A stretch of DNA of 64,000 nucleotides, taken from positions 248,863 to 312,862 of the forward strand of contig NZ_LMOJ01000012.1 of NCBI RefSeq assembly GCF_001424165.1, read 5' to 3'. This document shows, in pieces, positions 36,756-47,850 of the stretch. Each line of letters begins with the position of its first letter. The first letter of the stretch is position 1. Source of the stretch: Massilia sp. Leaf139 (lineage in GTDB: Bacteria > Pseudomonadota > Gammaproteobacteria > Burkholderiales > Burkholderiaceae_D). The notes under the pieces were generated by a model. It was not told the DNA's origin. It saw only the letters and a list, made by a program, of their open reading frames with translations, and ran no database searches. Both the position numbers and the translations under genes were made by a program.

Positions 36756-37583
36756 TTAGATGTTCTTTGTTGTCTTGTTAGTCGGAGTTTTTGTTTTCTT
36801 CTTCGCCGCGGCCTTCACAGGCTTGGTGGCATCCGCCGGCACCGTCAGCGCCGCGGAAGACAGCGCCAGCCCGTTCGGATAGCGCATGTCGATCGTATCG
36901 ATGCGGCCTTCCTGCAGCCGGGCGACCAGCTGCGGGTAGACCCCGACCAGGCGCTGCACGCGCGCCTTGACGGTGTTCTTGTCCTGCTCGCGGCCGAGCT
37001 CCACGCTCATGCCGTTGTCCAGCCTGACCGTCCATGCGTAACGCGAAGACAGCGACAGCTGTTGCGGCACCAGTTTCACCGGCGCGAACCACGAACGCAG
37101 TTCCGAGAAGCGCGCCAGCACGTCCTTCTCGCTGCCGGCCGGCCCCACGAAAGCAGGCAGCTCGTGGTCGTCGTCGGCCTCGGCGAGGTTGGCGGTGAAG
37201 ACATCGCCCTTCACCGACAGCAGGCGTCCCTCGCCCCAGGTACCGAGCGCCTCGTGCTCTTCCACTTCCACGATCAGGCCGTTGGGCCACTCGCGCCTGA
37301 CCGTTGCGCGGCGCACCCAGGGCACGGCCTCGAAGGTGCTGCGCACCTGCTCCAGGTCGGTCGTGAAGAAGTTGCCGCGGATTTTCCCCAACACGCTGTT
37401 GCGCACCGTCAGTTCGTTCACGTGCTTGAGGTCGAGCCGATACATGCTTTCGACCCGTACCTCGCGCAAGGTGAACATCGGACGCTGCGACAGCCACCAC
37501 ACGCCGCTCGCGATACCGGCGAGCAGCGTCGCCGCCAGCAGCGTGCTGGCGGTGGCGTTGAGGGCGCGTACGTCATGCCACAT
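36756..37583 (-). CDS. ftsQ: Cell division protein FtsQ
   Basis: A 275-residue bitopic membrane protein. The membrane helix is at about 12-30 (STLLAATLLAGIASGVWWL), followed by a POTRA domain (FTLREVRVESMYRLDLKHVN) and the FtsQ beta domain. The C-terminal tail of about 30 residues is Lys/Thr/Ala-rich (AAKKKTKTPTNKTTKN), which is longer and more basic than usual. It is 4 bp after ddl. It links FtsL/FtsB to early division proteins. Confidence 0.94.
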   Translation of the reverse strand: MWHDVRALNATASTLLAATLLAGIASGVWWLSQRPMFTLREVRVESMYRLDLKHVNELTVRNSVLGKIRGNFFTTDLEQVRSTFEAVPWVRRATVRREWPNGLIVEVEEHEALGTWGEGRLLSVKGDVFTANLAEADDDHELPAFVGPAGSEKDVLARFSELRSWFAPVKLVPQQLSLSSRYAWTVRLDNGMSVELGREQDKNTVKARVQRLVGVYPQLVARLQEGRIDTIDMRYPNGLALSSAALTVPADATKPVKAAAKKKTKTPTNKTTKNI

Positions 37584-37587
37584 ACAT

Positions 37588-38556
37588 TCAGCCTTGTGCC
37601 TTCACCATCTTGCAGCGCGCCGAACGCAGGATCTCGATGCACAGGTCTTCATAACCGATGCCGACCGCGCGCGCCGCCATCGGCACCAGCGAGTGGCCCG
37701 TCATGCCCGGCGAGGTGTTCACCTCGAGCAGGAAGGGGCGCATGTCGCTCTCGCGCACCAGCACGTCGACCCGGCCCCAGCCCTCGCAGCCGAGCGCGCG
37801 GTAGGCGTCCACGGCGTGCTTCTGGATCTCGGCCGTCAGTTCGGCCGGCAGGTCTGCCGGGCAGTGGTACTGGGTGTCGTCCGTAAAATACTTGTTCTGG
37901 TAGTCGTAATTGCCTTCGGGCGCGACGATCTCGACGATCGGCAGCGCGCGCGCATGCTTGCCGCTGCCGAGCACGGCGACGGTAAACTCGCGGCCGGTGA
38001 CGAATTCCTCGGCCAGCACAATCTCGTCGAAGCCCGTCGCCAGCGCGACGGCAGCCTCGAATTCCTCGGCCTTCTCCACCTTGGTGATGCCGATGGTCGA
38101 GCCTTCGAGCGGCGGCTTGACGATCAGCGGCAGGCCGAGGTCGGCCACGATGGCGTCGAGGTCGTCGCCCGGCACCACGGTGGCGTAGCGCGGGGTCGGG
38201 ATGTTTTTCGACAGCCAGATGATCTTGGTCGTGATCTTGTCCATGCCGACCGACGAGGCCATGACGCCGCTGCCGGTGTAGGGAATGCCCAGCTGTTCGA
38301 GCGCGCCCTGCAGACTGCCGTCCTCGCCGTAGCGGCCGTGCAGCGCGATGAAGACGCAGTCGAATTTTTCCGCGGCCAGTTCGGCCAGCGTGCGCTCGGC
38401 CGGATCGAAGCCATGGGCGTCGATGCCGCGGCTTTGCAGCGCCTGCAGCACGCCGGTGCCGGACATGATGGACACGTCGCGCTCGGCCGAACGGCCGCCG
38501 AACAGGACGCCGACCTTGCCGAAATTGGTAACGATGTTGGTATTTGCGTCGCTCAC
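37588..38556 (-). CDS. ddl: D-alanine--D-alanine ligase
   Basis: A 322-residue ATP-grasp enzyme making the D-Ala-D-Ala dipeptide for peptidoglycan. The N-terminal [20 protein letters not shown] and C-terminal [11 protein letters not shown] (metal/substrate binding) are diagnostic; the [12 protein letters not shown] loop is intact. It overlaps the murC stop by ATGA. By position this is the DdlB type of the dcw cluster. Confidence 0.97.
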   Translation of the reverse strand: MSDANTNIVTNFGKVGVLFGGRSAERDVSIMSGTGVLQALQSRGIDAHGFDPAERTLAELAAEKFDCVFIALHGRYGEDGSLQGALEQLGIPYTGSGVMASSVGMDKITTKIIWLSKNIPTPRYATVVPGDDLDAIVADLGLPLIVKPPLEGSTIGITKVEKAEEFEAAVALATGFDEIVLAEEFVTGREFTVAVLGSGKHARALPIVEIVAPEGNYDYQNKYFTDDTQYHCPADLPAELTAEIQKHAVDAYRALGCEGWGRVDVLVRESDMRPFLLEVNTSPGMTGHSLVPMAARAVGIGYEDLCIEILRSARCKMVKAQG

Positions 38557-39959
38557 GATGCAGCCTTTTGAGTGGTGAGTTGCTCGGTTAATTGCGCCGG
38601 GATGCCGCTGATCGAGCCCGCGCCCATGGTCAGCACGACGTCCCCGTCGCGTACCGCCTGGAGGATCGCGGCCGGCATCTCGGCAATCGTTTCCACGAAA
38701 ATCGGTTCGATCTTGCCGCCGGCGCGCAGCGAGCGCGCCAGCGCACGGCCGTCGGCCGCGACGATCGGCGCTTCGCCAGCCGGATACACGTCCGCCAGCA
38801 ACAGCACGTCCGGCGTCGACAGCACCTTGACGAAGTCCTCGAACAGGTCGCGCGTGCGGCTGTAGCGGTGCGGCTGGAAGGCCAGCACCAGACGCCGGCC
38901 CGGGTAGGCGGCGCGCGCGGCAGCCAGGGTCACCTCGGTCTCGACCGGGTGGTGGCCGAAATCGTCGACCAGGGTGAAGCTGCCGCCCCCCTCCAGCTTC
39001 ACTTCGCCATAGCGCGTGAAGCGGCGGCCGACGCCACGGAATTCCAGCAGGCCCTGGGCGGTGGCAGCGTCGTCGATGCCGATCTCGCGCGCGATCGCAA
39101 TGGCCGAGCAGGCGTTGAGGACGTTGTGCATGCCCGGCTGGTTCAGCACGAATTTGGTGTCCGGGTAGCCGTCCTGGCGCACCGTGAAATGCATGTGCAC
39201 GCCGTCGGCATAGGCGTCGAGCGCGCGCACTTGCGCGTCTTCCGCGAAGCCGTAGGTCGTCACCGGCTTGGTCACCTGCGGCAGGATCGAGCGCACGTGC
39301 TTATCGTCGATGCACATCATCACGCGGCCGTAGAACGGCAGGCGGTGGGTGAAGTTGACGAACGCGGCCTTCAGCTTCTCGAAGTCGTGCTCGTAGGTTT
39401 CCATGTGGTCGGCGTCGATGTTCGTGATCACTTCGATCATCGGCGTCAGGTTCAGGAAGGAGGCGTCCGATTCGTCGGCCTCGGCCACGATGTAGTCGCC
39501 GGTGCCGAGCTTGGCGTTCGCGCCGGCGCTGTTCAGGCGTCCGCCGATCACAAAAGTAGGATCGAGGCCGCCCTGGGCCAGCACCGAGGCGACCAGGCTG
39601 GTCGTCGTCGTCTTGCCGTGGGTGCCGGCAATGGCGATGCCGCGCTTCAGGCGCATCAGTTCGCCCAGCATGATCGCGCGCGGCACCACCGGGATCTGGG
39701 CGCTGCGCGCGGCCATGACTTCCGGATTGGTCTCAACGACGGCGGTCGAGGTGACCACCGCATCGGCGCCGAGGATGTTGTCGGCCGCGTGGCCGAGATA
39801 GACGCGCGCACCCAGATCCTTCAGGCGGTTGCTGGCCGCATTGCTGCCCAGATCCGAGCCCGACACTTTATAACCGAGGTTGAGCAGCACTTCGGCAATG
39901 CCGCTCATGCCGCTGCCACCGATGCCGACGAAGTGAATGTGTTTGATCTTGTGTTTCAT
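38553..39959 (-). CDS. murC: UDP-N-acetylmuramate--L-alanine ligase
   Basis: A 468-residue Mur ligase that adds L-Ala to UDP-MurNAc. N-terminal [17 protein letters not shown] is the UDP-binding glycine-rich loop. The ATP site is [11 protein letters not shown] (about 114-124), followed by the Mur signature [13 protein letters not shown] near residue 360. Start lies 14 bp after the murG stop. Confidence 0.98.
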   Translation of the reverse strand: MKHKIKHIHFVGIGGSGMSGIAEVLLNLGYKVSGSDLGSNAASNRLKDLGARVYLGHAADNILGADAVVTSTAVVETNPEVMAARSAQIPVVPRAIMLGELMRLKRGIAIAGTHGKTTTTSLVASVLAQGGLDPTFVIGGRLNSAGANAKLGTGDYIVAEADESDASFLNLTPMIEVITNIDADHMETYEHDFEKLKAAFVNFTHRLPFYGRVMMCIDDKHVRSILPQVTKPVTTYGFAEDAQVRALDAYADGVHMHFTVRQDGYPDTKFVLNQPGMHNVLNACSAIAIAREIGIDDAATAQGLLEFRGVGRRFTRYGEVKLEGGGSFTLVDDFGHHPVETEVTLAAARAAYPGRRLVLAFQPHRYSRTRDLFEDFVKVLSTPDVLLLADVYPAGEAPIVAADGRALARSLRAGGKIEPIFVETIAEMPAAILQAVRDGDVVLTMGAGSISGIPAQLTEQLTTQKAAS

Positions 39960-39973
39960 TGTTCTTCTTTGTC

Positions 39974-41065
39974 TTATTTGTTCTTGTTGGCCAGCTGTTC
40001 CAGCACGTCTGCAATCGCTTCATTCGCATTGCGCTTCCCCACGGCGTGCGCCGCCTCGGCCATCGCCAGGCAATCGGCGCGGCTCGTCGACATCAACAGT
40101 TGCGCCACGCGCTCGGCCGACAGCTCGCCCTGCGCCAGGTGAACCGCCGCTTTCTGCCCCGCCATCCAGACCGCGTTGTCGCGCTGGTGGCTGGTGGTGC
40201 TGGCCACGAAGGGCACCAGCACGCTGGCCACGCCCGCCGCCGTCAATTCCGACACGGTGATGGCGCCGGCGCGGCAGATCACGAGATCGGCCTGCGCGTA
40301 CGCGGCCGCCATGTCGTCGATGAAGTCGACCACGTCCGCTTCCACGCCTGCCTGTTTGTATGCCGCGCGCAGCGCGTCGATGTTCTTCTTGCCCGACTGG
40401 TGGGTTACGAGCGGACGCACATTCGCGTCGATGCGCGCCAGCGCGGCCGGCACGCTGTCGTTCAGCACCTTGGCGCCCAGGCTGCCGCCCACGACCAGCA
40501 CGCGCAGCGGGCCGCTGCGCCCGAGGAAACGCGCGGCGGGCGCCGGCAGGTCGAGGATCGCCTGGCGCACCGGGTTGCCGGTGACGACCGCCTTGCCCGC
40601 GGCATTGCCGAAGTCGGCCGGGAAGCCGAACAGCACGCGGCTGGCGAGCGGGGTCAGGGTCTTGTTCGACAGCAGCAGGGCCGCGTCGGCATTCACCAGC
40701 GCCAGCGGAATGCCGCGCGTGCGCGCCATCAGGCCGCCCGGCACCGTCACGTAGCCGCCCATGCCGAGCACGACGTCGGGCTTGCGCTGGCCGAGATAAC
40801 GCAGGCAGGCGCCGAAACTGGCGGCCATCTTGAAGGCGCCCGTCACCGTGTGCTTGATGCCCTTGCCGCGCAGGCCGGCGAAGTCGATGGTGTCCATCTC
40901 GATGCCGTGCTTCGGCACGAACTCGCGTTCCATTCCGTGCGCGGTGCCGAGCCAGGTGACGCTCCAGCCGCGCGCGCGCATGGTCTGGGCGATGGCCACG
41001 CCGGGGAAGATGTGGCCGCCGGTGCCGGCGGCCATGATCATCAAGCGTTTCACAGGCTTATTCAT
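39974..41065 (-). CDS. murG: Undecaprenyl-PP-MurNAc-pentapeptide GlcNAc transferase
   Basis: A 363-residue GT-B glycosyltransferase (GT28) that makes lipid II on the cytoplasmic face. The N-terminal [15 protein letters not shown] (about 12-26) is the first G-loop and [13 protein letters not shown] the third; [11 protein letters not shown] is the UDP-GlcNAc binding segment. Its ATG overlaps the ftsW stop (ATGA). The unusually long open frame that continues upstream is only out-of-frame ftsW. Confidence 0.98.
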   Translation of the reverse strand: MNKPVKRLMIMAAGTGGHIFPGVAIAQTMRARGWSVTWLGTAHGMEREFVPKHGIEMDTIDFAGLRGKGIKHTVTGAFKMAASFGACLRYLGQRKPDVVLGMGGYVTVPGGLMARTRGIPLALVNADAALLLSNKTLTPLASRVLFGFPADFGNAAGKAVVTGNPVRQAILDLPAPAARFLGRSGPLRVLVVGGSLGAKVLNDSVPAALARIDANVRPLVTHQSGKKNIDALRAAYKQAGVEADVVDFIDDMAAAYAQADLVICRAGAITVSELTAAGVASVLVPFVASTTSHQRDNAVWMAGQKAAVHLAQGELSAERVAQLLMSTSRADCLAMAEAAHAVGKRNANEAIADVLEQLANKNK

Positions 41066-42279
41066 AGCCGCCCTCCTCGCATCAAGACCCGATTCTCGTA
41101 GTCGATGCGCAGCAGGATCGCCAGGCCCACGCAGTTGATGACGACGCCCGAACCGCCATAGCTCATCAGCGGCAAGGTCAGGCCTTTCGTCGGCAGCAGG
41201 CCCAGGTTCACGCCCATGTTGATGAAGGTCTGCACGCCGATCCAGATGCCGATGCCCTTCGCGGTCAGGCCGGCGAAGAACTGGTCGAGCGCGATGGCCT
41301 GGCGGCCGATGTCGAAGGCGCGCTTTACCAGCCAGTAGAACATCGCCAGCGTGACCAGCACGCCGACCAAGCCGAGTTCCTCGCCGATCACGGCCATGAT
41401 GAAGTCGGTATGCGCTTCCGGCAGGTAGTGCAGCTTCTCGACGCTGTTGCCGAGGCCGACGCCGCCGATCTCGCCGCGCCCGAAAGCGATCAAGGAATGG
41501 GTCAGCTGGTAGGCCTTGTCGAGTGCATTGTCTTCCTGCCACGGGTCGAGGTAGGCGAACATGCGCGCGCGGCGGAACGGCGACAGCGCGATGATCGACG
41601 TGAAGATCACGACCAGGATGGCGCCGATGCCGCCGAACCAGATCATGTTGAAGCCGCCCAGGAACAGGATGCCCATGGCGATGCAGACGATGACGCCGAA
41701 GGCGCCCAGATCCGGCTCGAGCAGGAGCAGCAGGCCGACCACGCCGATCGCGGCCGCCATCGGCATGAAACCCTTGGTCAGCTTGTGCATGTACTGCTGC
41801 TTGCGCACCGTGAAGTCGGCGGCGTAGAGCACGGCGACGATCTTCATCATCTCCGACGGCTGCAGGTTGAACACTTTCAGCGACAGCCAGCGCCGCGCGC
41901 CGTTCACCACCACGCCGACGCCGGGGATCAGCACCAGCATCAAGAGCACCAGGGTGGCCACGAACATCATCGGCGCCAGCTTCTGCAGCACGGCGACCGG
42001 GATGCGGAAGGTGATCCAGGCGGCGATGATCGCGGCCACGATGAAGAACATCTGGCGGTACAGGAAGTATTCGTGGCGCCCTTCCAGGTAGGCGAACTTG
42101 GGCGAGTCCGGCAGCGCGATCGAGGCGGAATACACCATCACCATCCCGAACAGCATCAGGATCAGGGTGATCCAGACCAGCGGCTGGTCGTAGTCCATCA
42201 TCTTCGAGGGACGCGAACGCTCGGCGATGGCGGCATCGCTGCTCGAACCGGAGAACTTGAAGGGAAGCTGGAAGGCCAT
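41062..42279 (-). CDS. ftsW: SEDS peptidoglycan polymerase FtsW
   Basis: A 405-residue integral membrane protein of the SEDS family that polymerises septal glycan with FtsI. About ten transmembrane helices are visible. Conserved SEDS motifs: NGARRWLSL, LQPSEMMKI (about 141-149), LEPDLGAFG, and near the end GLTLPLMSYGGSG. The ATG at 42279 shares one base with the murD stop. Confidence 0.97.
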   Translation of the reverse strand: MAFQLPFKFSGSSSDAAIAERSRPSKMMDYDQPLVWITLILMLFGMVMVYSASIALPDSPKFAYLEGRHEYFLYRQMFFIVAAIIAAWITFRIPVAVLQKLAPMMFVATLVLLMLVLIPGVGVVVNGARRWLSLKVFNLQPSEMMKIVAVLYAADFTVRKQQYMHKLTKGFMPMAAAIGVVGLLLLLEPDLGAFGVIVCIAMGILFLGGFNMIWFGGIGAILVVIFTSIIALSPFRRARMFAYLDPWQEDNALDKAYQLTHSLIAFGRGEIGGVGLGNSVEKLHYLPEAHTDFIMAVIGEELGLVGVLVTLAMFYWLVKRAFDIGRQAIALDQFFAGLTAKGIGIWIGVQTFINMGVNLGLLPTKGLTLPLMSYGGSGVVINCVGLAILLRIDYENRVLMRGGRL

Positions 42280-43775
42280 CAGATCTCCATTCCCTTGTCC
42301 AGTGCGATCTCGCGCACCGTATCGACGAACACCTGCGCGCGGTGCGCGTAGTTGGTGAACATGTCGAGGCTGGCGCAGGCCGGGGACAGCAGCACGCTGT
42401 CGCCCGCGCGCGCCAGGCCGGCGGCGCGGCGCACCGCCTGCGGCAGGTCGTCGAGGTCGAAGCACGGCACGCCGGACGGTTCCAGCGCGGCCTTGACCGC
42501 CGGCGCATCCTTCCCGATCAGCAGCACCGCGCGCACATAGCGCGACACCGGCTCGGCCAGCGGCGTGAAGTCCTGGCCCTTGCCGTCGCCGCCGGCGATC
42601 AGGAGGATTTGCTGGTCTTCGCCCGTGAAGGCTTTGCCGAGGCCGAGCAGCGCGGCGACGGTGGCGCCGACGTTCGTGCCCTTGCTGTCGTCGTAGTAAT
42701 CGATGCCCTCGATGCTGCCGACCAGTTCCACGCGGTGCGGCTCGCCCGCGTATTCGCGCAGGCCGTGCAGCAGCGGCGCCAGCGGCAGGCCGGCGGCGCG
42801 GCACAGGGCCAGCGCGGCCAGCGCGTTCGACGCATTGTGCAGGCCGCGGATTTTCAGGGCGTCGGCCGGCATCAGACGGTTGACGATCACCTCGACCGGC
42901 TCGGCGACTTCGCCTTTCCTGAGTTTCTTTTCGCTCGCTTCGCCGGCGACGGCATTCGCCAGCCACAGCACGCCGCGTTCGTTGACGATGCCGAAGCTGC
43001 CCGCTTCCTGCGGTTCGCCTGTGCCGAAGCTCAGCTGCGGGATGCCGGGCGCCGCCATCCCCATGACGATGGCGTCGTCGCGGTTCAGCACGCGCGTCGT
43101 ATCGGCCCCGAAGATGCGCGCCTTGTCCGCCGCGTAGGCGGCCATGTCGCCATGCCAGTCGAGGTGATCCTGGGTGATGTTGAGCACCGTGGCGGCATCG
43201 GCATTCAGGCTGAAGGTGGTGTGCAGCTGGAAGCTGGACAGTTCCAGCACCCAGGCCTGCGGCAGCTTGTCCTCATTAATGGCTTCGCGCAGCACGTCCA
43301 GTGCCGCCGGGCTGATGTTGCCGGCCACGCGCGTGTCGAAGCCGGCGCGGCGGCACAGCAGGCCGGTCAGGCTCGTCACCGTGGTCTTGCCGTTGGTGCC
43401 GGTGATCGCGATGACCTTCGGCGCATAGCCGCGCTCCGCCTTCAGGGCGGCCAGGGCTTGCGCGAACAGTTCGATCTCGCCCCAGACGGGGATGTTCTTG
43501 TCAAACGCGGCCGGCGCGATGGCGGCCAGTTCCTTGTTCGGCGCCAGGCCCGGGCTGACGGCCACGAAGTCGACGCCCTCGACCAGGCTGGCCGCGAATT
43601 CACCGGCGACGAATTCCGCGGAAGGTACCGCTTCGCGCAGCGCGGGCAGGCGCTGCGGCTGCGCGCGCGTATCGGCCACGCGCACGCGCGCACCGCAGCG
43701 GGCGAGCCATTGCGCCATCGCGAGCCCGGATTCGCCGAGCCCCAGTATTAGGGCGAGTTTGCCGTCGTAGTTCAT
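42279..43775 (-). CDS. murD: UDP-N-acetylmuramoyl-L-alanine--D-glutamate ligase
   Basis: A 498-residue Mur ligase adding D-Glu. N-terminal [18 protein letters not shown] binds UDP. ATP loop [14 protein letters not shown] is at about 128-141, and [13 protein letters not shown] is the conserved Mur domain motif. Slightly longer than E. coli MurD (438) due to inserted segments around 260-300. It starts 10 bp after mraY. Confidence 0.97.
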   Translation of the reverse strand: MNYDGKLALILGLGESGLAMAQWLARCGARVRVADTRAQPQRLPALREAVPSAEFVAGEFAASLVEGVDFVAVSPGLAPNKELAAIAPAAFDKNIPVWGEIELFAQALAALKAERGYAPKVIAITGTNGKTTVTSLTGLLCRRAGFDTRVAGNISPAALDVLREAINEDKLPQAWVLELSSFQLHTTFSLNADAATVLNITQDHLDWHGDMAAYAADKARIFGADTTRVLNRDDAIVMGMAAPGIPQLSFGTGEPQEAGSFGIVNERGVLWLANAVAGEASEKKLRKGEVAEPVEVIVNRLMPADALKIRGLHNASNALAALALCRAAGLPLAPLLHGLREYAGEPHRVELVGSIEGIDYYDDSKGTNVGATVAALLGLGKAFTGEDQQILLIAGGDGKGQDFTPLAEPVSRYVRAVLLIGKDAPAVKAALEPSGVPCFDLDDLPQAVRRAAGLARAGDSVLLSPACASLDMFTNYAHRAQVFVDTVREIALDKGMEI

Positions 43776-43785
43776 CAGTGCAGCT

Positions 43786-44955
43786 TTAACGAAGTTTCAG
43801 TGTAGAGAGACCGACGAGGACGAGCACCATCGTCACGATCCAGAAGCGCACCACGACCTTGGTCTCCTTCCAGCCCTTCTGTTCGAAATGGTGGTGCAGC
43901 GGCGCCATCAGGAAGACGCGGCGGCCGGTGCCGTAGCGCTTCTTGGTGTACTTGAACCAGGTCACCTGGATGATCACCGACAGCGTTTCGGCCACGAACA
44001 CGCCGCCCATGATGAACAGGACGATTTCCTGGCGCACGATGACGGCAATCGTCCCAAGCGCGCCGCCCAGCGCCAGCGCGCCGACGTCGCCCATGAACAT
44101 CTGCGCCGGGTGCGCGTTATACCAGAGGAAGGCCAGGCCCGCGCCCGCCATCGCGCCGCAGAAGATCAGCAGCTCGCCGGCGCCCTCGATGTGCGGAATG
44201 AACAGGTATTTCGCATACGTGACGTTACCGGTGAGGTAAGCGAACAGGCCCAGCGCCCCGCCCACCATCACGGTCGGCATGATGGCCAGGCCGTCGAGGC
44301 CGTCGGTGAAATTGACCGCGTTCGAGGTGCCGACGATCACGCAATAGGTCAGCGCGATGAAGCCCCAGACGCCCAGCGGATAGCTGATGGTCTTGAAGAA
44401 GGGGACGATCAGGTCGGCCTTGGGCGGCAGGTCGAGCGAGAAGCCGGACTGCACCCAGGCCCAGAACAGCTGGGCCACGCCCCACGGGGTCTTCTCGGAC
44501 ACCGAAAACGCCAGATACAGCGAAGCGGCCAGGCCGACCAGCGACATCCAGAAGTATTTTTCGCGCGAGCGCATGCCTTCCGGATCCTGGTAGACCACCT
44601 TGCGGTAATCGTCCACCCAGCCGACGGCGCCGAAGCCTAGCGTGACGATCAGCACCGGCCAGATCAGGCGGTTCGACAGGTCGCACCACAGCAGCGTGGA
44701 AATCGCGATCGCGATCAGGATCAGCACGCCGCCCATGGTCGGGGTGCCGTGTTTCTTCAGGTGGGTCTGCGGGCCTTGCGTGCGCACCGCCTGCCCGACC
44801 TTCATCTCGGTCAGCTTGCGGATCACGGCCGGCCCGGTGATCAGGCCGAGCGCGATCGCGGTGATCGCGGCGAACACCGCACGGAAGGTGATGAAGTTAA
44901 AGACACGCATCGGACCGATATAGTCCTGCAGGTATTGTGCAAGCCAGAGAAGCAT
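43786..44955 (-). CDS. mraY: Phospho-MurNAc-pentapeptide translocase
   Basis: A 389-residue polytopic membrane enzyme that makes lipid I. About ten membrane helices. Family motifs: [22 protein letters not shown] with the catalytic Asp residues (about 218-225), and [12 protein letters not shown]; the His-rich [12 protein letters not shown] loop is intact. Its start shares a base with the murF stop (TAATG). Confidence 0.98.
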   Translation of the reverse strand: MLLWLAQYLQDYIGPMRVFNFITFRAVFAAITAIALGLITGPAVIRKLTEMKVGQAVRTQGPQTHLKKHGTPTMGGVLILIAIAISTLLWCDLSNRLIWPVLIVTLGFGAVGWVDDYRKVVYQDPEGMRSREKYFWMSLVGLAASLYLAFSVSEKTPWGVAQLFWAWVQSGFSLDLPPKADLIVPFFKTISYPLGVWGFIALTYCVIVGTSNAVNFTDGLDGLAIMPTVMVGGALGLFAYLTGNVTYAKYLFIPHIEGAGELLIFCGAMAGAGLAFLWYNAHPAQMFMGDVGALALGGALGTIAVIVRQEIVLFIMGGVFVAETLSVIIQVTWFKYTKKRYGTGRRVFLMAPLHHHFEQKGWKETKVVVRFWIVTMVLVLVGLSTLKLR

Positions 44956-46325
44956 TAGTGGGCGTCCTTGCCAGTGTGTGTGGATCCGATCAGGTGATTG
45001 ACGACGCGCTCCATCTTCATGAAGCGCGAGCCTTTCACCAACACAGTTGCATCAGAATTGCCGCCCAGTTGCTTGTCCAGTGCTGCCAAAACATCCTCAA
45101 ACTGCTCAAAATGTCGGGTGCCATATGCGGCCATGTGCCGCGAAAGTTCCCCCGTCGCCAGCACCGTCTCGATGCCGCGGTTGTGCGCGTAAGCGCCGAT
45201 CTCTTCGTGGAACTCGCGTCCCTGCGTGCCGACTTCGCCCATGTCGCCGACCACCAGGATGCGCGGCGCCGGATAGCTGGCCAGCACGTCGATCGCGGCG
45301 CGCATCGAATCCGGGTTCGCGTTGTAGGTGTCGTCGATGACGAGCGCCCCGTTGGCGGCCTGCTTGCGCTGCAGGCGGCCGCCCACCGGCGCAAAGGCTT
45401 CCAGGCCGCGCACGATCACGTCGTGCCCGATGCCGGCGGCCAGCGCGCAGGCGATCGCGGCCAGCGCGTTGCGCACATTGTGCTCGCCCGCGGCCGCCAG
45501 TGTCAGTTCAAACGTGGCGCCCGGCGCCGTTACTTTCAATTTGTTACCGAATCCGTTGCTGGCATAGGACGCGTGCACGTCGCAGGTGTCCAGCATGCCA
45601 AAGGTCAGGCTGCGGCAATGTGCGGCCAAGCCCTGCCAGAGCGCCGTATAGGTGTCGTCGCCCGGATAGACGGCCACGCCGTCGCCCGGCAGCGCGGCGA
45701 ACACGGAGCCGTTTTCCTGCGCCACCGCTTCCACCGTGTGCATGAATTCCTGGTGCTCGCGCTGGGCGTTGTTGACCATGGCGACCGTCGGCTGCGCGAT
45801 CGCGGCCAGGCGTGCGATCTCGCCCGGATGGTTCATGCCCAGTTCGACGACGGCGGCGCGGTGCGACGCTTCCAGGCGCATCAGCGTCAGCGGCACGCCG
45901 ATCTCGTTGTTCAGGTTGCCCTGCGTGGCCAGGCGCGCCTGTTCGCCGAAGGCGGCGGCCAGAATGGACGCGATCATTTCCTTGACCGTCGTCTTGCCGT
46001 TGCTGCCGGTGACGCCGATCAGGGGAATCGCGTATTGGCGGCGCCAGTGGTTGGCGATCTGGCCGAGGGCCGTCAAGGTGTTCGGCACGAGGATGGCCGG
46101 CAGCGTCCAGCCTGCGGGCAGGCGCTCGGCGATGACCGCGGCGGCGCCGTTGGCGGCCACCTGCGGCAGGAAGTCGTGGGCGTCGTGGATGTCGCCGCGC
46201 AATGCGACGAACAGCGTGCCGGCATTCGCCGTACGGCTGTCGGTCGAGACCTTGTCGAAAGGCGCGTCAGCGGTGAGCTGCGCGCCGGGCATCGACGCAA
46301 TCAAAGTTGCGAGCGTACCGCGCAT
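44955..46325 (-). CDS. murF: UDP-MurNAc-tripeptide D-alanyl-D-alanine ligase
   Basis: A 456-residue Mur ligase that adds D-Ala-D-Ala. ATP site [14 protein letters not shown] is at about 104-117; [17 protein letters not shown] and [10 protein letters not shown] are MurF-typical. The N-terminal domain is the UDP-MurNAc-tripeptide binding type. It starts 1 bp after the murE stop. Confidence 0.97.
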   Translation of the reverse strand: MRGTLATLIASMPGAQLTADAPFDKVSTDSRTANAGTLFVALRGDIHDAHDFLPQVAANGAAAVIAERLPAGWTLPAILVPNTLTALGQIANHWRRQYAIPLIGVTGSNGKTTVKEMIASILAAAFGEQARLATQGNLNNEIGVPLTLMRLEASHRAAVVELGMNHPGEIARLAAIAQPTVAMVNNAQREHQEFMHTVEAVAQENGSVFAALPGDGVAVYPGDDTYTALWQGLAAHCRSLTFGMLDTCDVHASYASNGFGNKLKVTAPGATFELTLAAAGEHNVRNALAAIACALAAGIGHDVIVRGLEAFAPVGGRLQRKQAANGALVIDDTYNANPDSMRAAIDVLASYPAPRILVVGDMGEVGTQGREFHEEIGAYAHNRGIETVLATGELSRHMAAYGTRHFEQFEDVLAALDKQLGGNSDATVLVKGSRFMKMERVVNHLIGSTHTGKDAH

Positions 46326-46326
46326 G

Positions 46327-47850
46327 CTAGTGAGTCCTCATCATGGTGAGCCGCGCGCTCAAGGCCAGCGCGGCGTGGTCGGCGTCGGAAAACGGCAGCT
46401 TCTTGCCCTTGATTTCCTGGTAGGGCTCGTGGCCCTTCCCCGCCAGCAGGATCACGTCCTGCTTGTTAGCCTGCTTGACGGCGGCCAGGATCGCAGTGGC
46501 CCGATCCTCGATCGCCTGCACGCCTTCTTGATTCATGCCGGCCAGGATCTGGGCGATGATCGCGCCGGGTTCCTCGCTGCGCGGATTGTCGCTGGTGACG
46601 ATGGCCTGGTCGGCCATCTGGGCGACGGCGCCCATCTGCGGACGCTTGCCCGGGTCGCGGTCGCCGCCGCAGCCGAACACGCACCACAGCTGGCCGCCGC
46701 GCTCGTTCGCCACCTGGCGCAGCGCCTGCAAGGTTTTTTCCAGCGCGTCCGGCGTGTGCGCGTAGTCGATCACGACCAGCGGTGCGTCCTGACCGCCGAC
46801 CTGCTGCATGCGGCCCGGGGCCGGCAGCAGCGCTTCGATCGCCTCGACCGCACGCGGCAATTCGACACCCTTGGCCAGCAGCGCGCCCAGCACCGCCAGC
46901 GCATTGCTGATGTTGAAGTGGCCGACCAGCTGCGTCTTCACCAGCGCGCCGCCTTGCGGCGCCGTCAACTGGAATTCGCTGCCTTGCGGGCGGCTGCGTT
47001 TGTTCGAGGCGCGCAGGATAGCCACGCCTTCGATGGCCGGCTGCGCCGCCTCATCGTCCAGCGTGTAGCCGGTGATGGCGAGTTGGGGCCGGGTCGCGCG
47101 CAGGTGCGCCACCAGGCGCTGGCCGGCCGGATCGTCCAGATTGATCACGGCGGTTTGCAGGCCGGGCCATTCGAAGAGCTGGATCTTGGCCGCCTCGTAG
47201 GCTTCCATCGTGCCGTGGTAGTCGAGGTGGTCGCGCGTCAGGTTCGTAAAGATGGCGACGTCGAAATGCAGGCCGGCCAGGCGCCCTTCCACCAGGCCGA
47301 TCGAGGACACTTCGATCGCCAGCGAACGCGCCCGCGCTTCGCGCACGGCGGACAGGCGGCTGGCGAGCAGCACGGCGTCCGGCGTGGTGTAGCCGGTGAC
47401 GGCGAACTCGGGTTCGCTGCCTTTCCTGTACATGGCCACGCCCAGGGTGCCGATCACGGCGGCGGTCTCGCCCAGCTTGGCGAAGGCCTGGCCGAGCCAG
47501 ACGGCGCAGGAAGTCTTGCCGTTGGTGCCGGTCACGCCGACGGTGAACATGTCGGCGTCGGGCTGGCCGAGGACGGCGTGCGCGATCAGGCCGGCCTGCG
47601 GTTTCAGGCCGGGCACGGCCAGGTGCGGCACGGCGAGCGCGTCGTCCCAGGCGAAATCGCGTTCCTCGAAGACGACGGCGGCGGCGCCATTGGCCACGGC
47701 CTGCGCGATGAAGCGGCGGCCGTCCGCGGTTTCGCCCGGATAGGCGAAGAACACGTCGCCCGGCGTCACCTGGCGCGAGTCGGAAACGAGTTTGCCGCCC
47801 GGTGCGGCGGCAACGATCCACTTGCAGATCTCGTTCATGCTAAGCGCCAT
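46327..47850 (-). CDS. murE: UDP-MurNAc-dipeptide--meso-diaminopimelate ligase
   Basis: A 507-residue Mur ligase that adds the third residue of the stem peptide. ATP site VGVTGTNGKTSCAVWL lies near residue 110. The substrate-recognition motif reads SDNPRSEEP (about 412-420); DNPR is characteristic of the meso-DAP-adding enzymes. I chose the ATG at 47850 because GAGGAGAG lies 6 bp upstream; this start overlaps the ftsI end by 11 bp. The alternative ATG at 47838 removes four residues. Confidence 0.97.
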   Translation of the reverse strand: MALSMNEICKWIVAAAPGGKLVSDSRQVTPGDVFFAYPGETADGRRFIAQAVANGAAAVVFEERDFAWDDALAVPHLAVPGLKPQAGLIAHAVLGQPDADMFTVGVTGTNGKTSCAVWLGQAFAKLGETAAVIGTLGVAMYRKGSEPEFAVTGYTTPDAVLLASRLSAVREARARSLAIEVSSIGLVEGRLAGLHFDVAIFTNLTRDHLDYHGTMEAYEAAKIQLFEWPGLQTAVINLDDPAGQRLVAHLRATRPQLAITGYTLDDEAAQPAIEGVAILRASNKRSRPQGSEFQLTAPQGGALVKTQLVGHFNISNALAVLGALLAKGVELPRAVEAIEALLPAPGRMQQVGGQDAPLVVIDYAHTPDALEKTLQALRQVANERGGQLWCVFGCGGDRDPGKRPQMGAVAQMADQAIVTSDNPRSEEPGAIIAQILAGMNQEGVQAIEDRATAILAAVKQANKQDVILLAGKGHEPYQEIKGKKLPFSDADHAALALSARLTMMRTH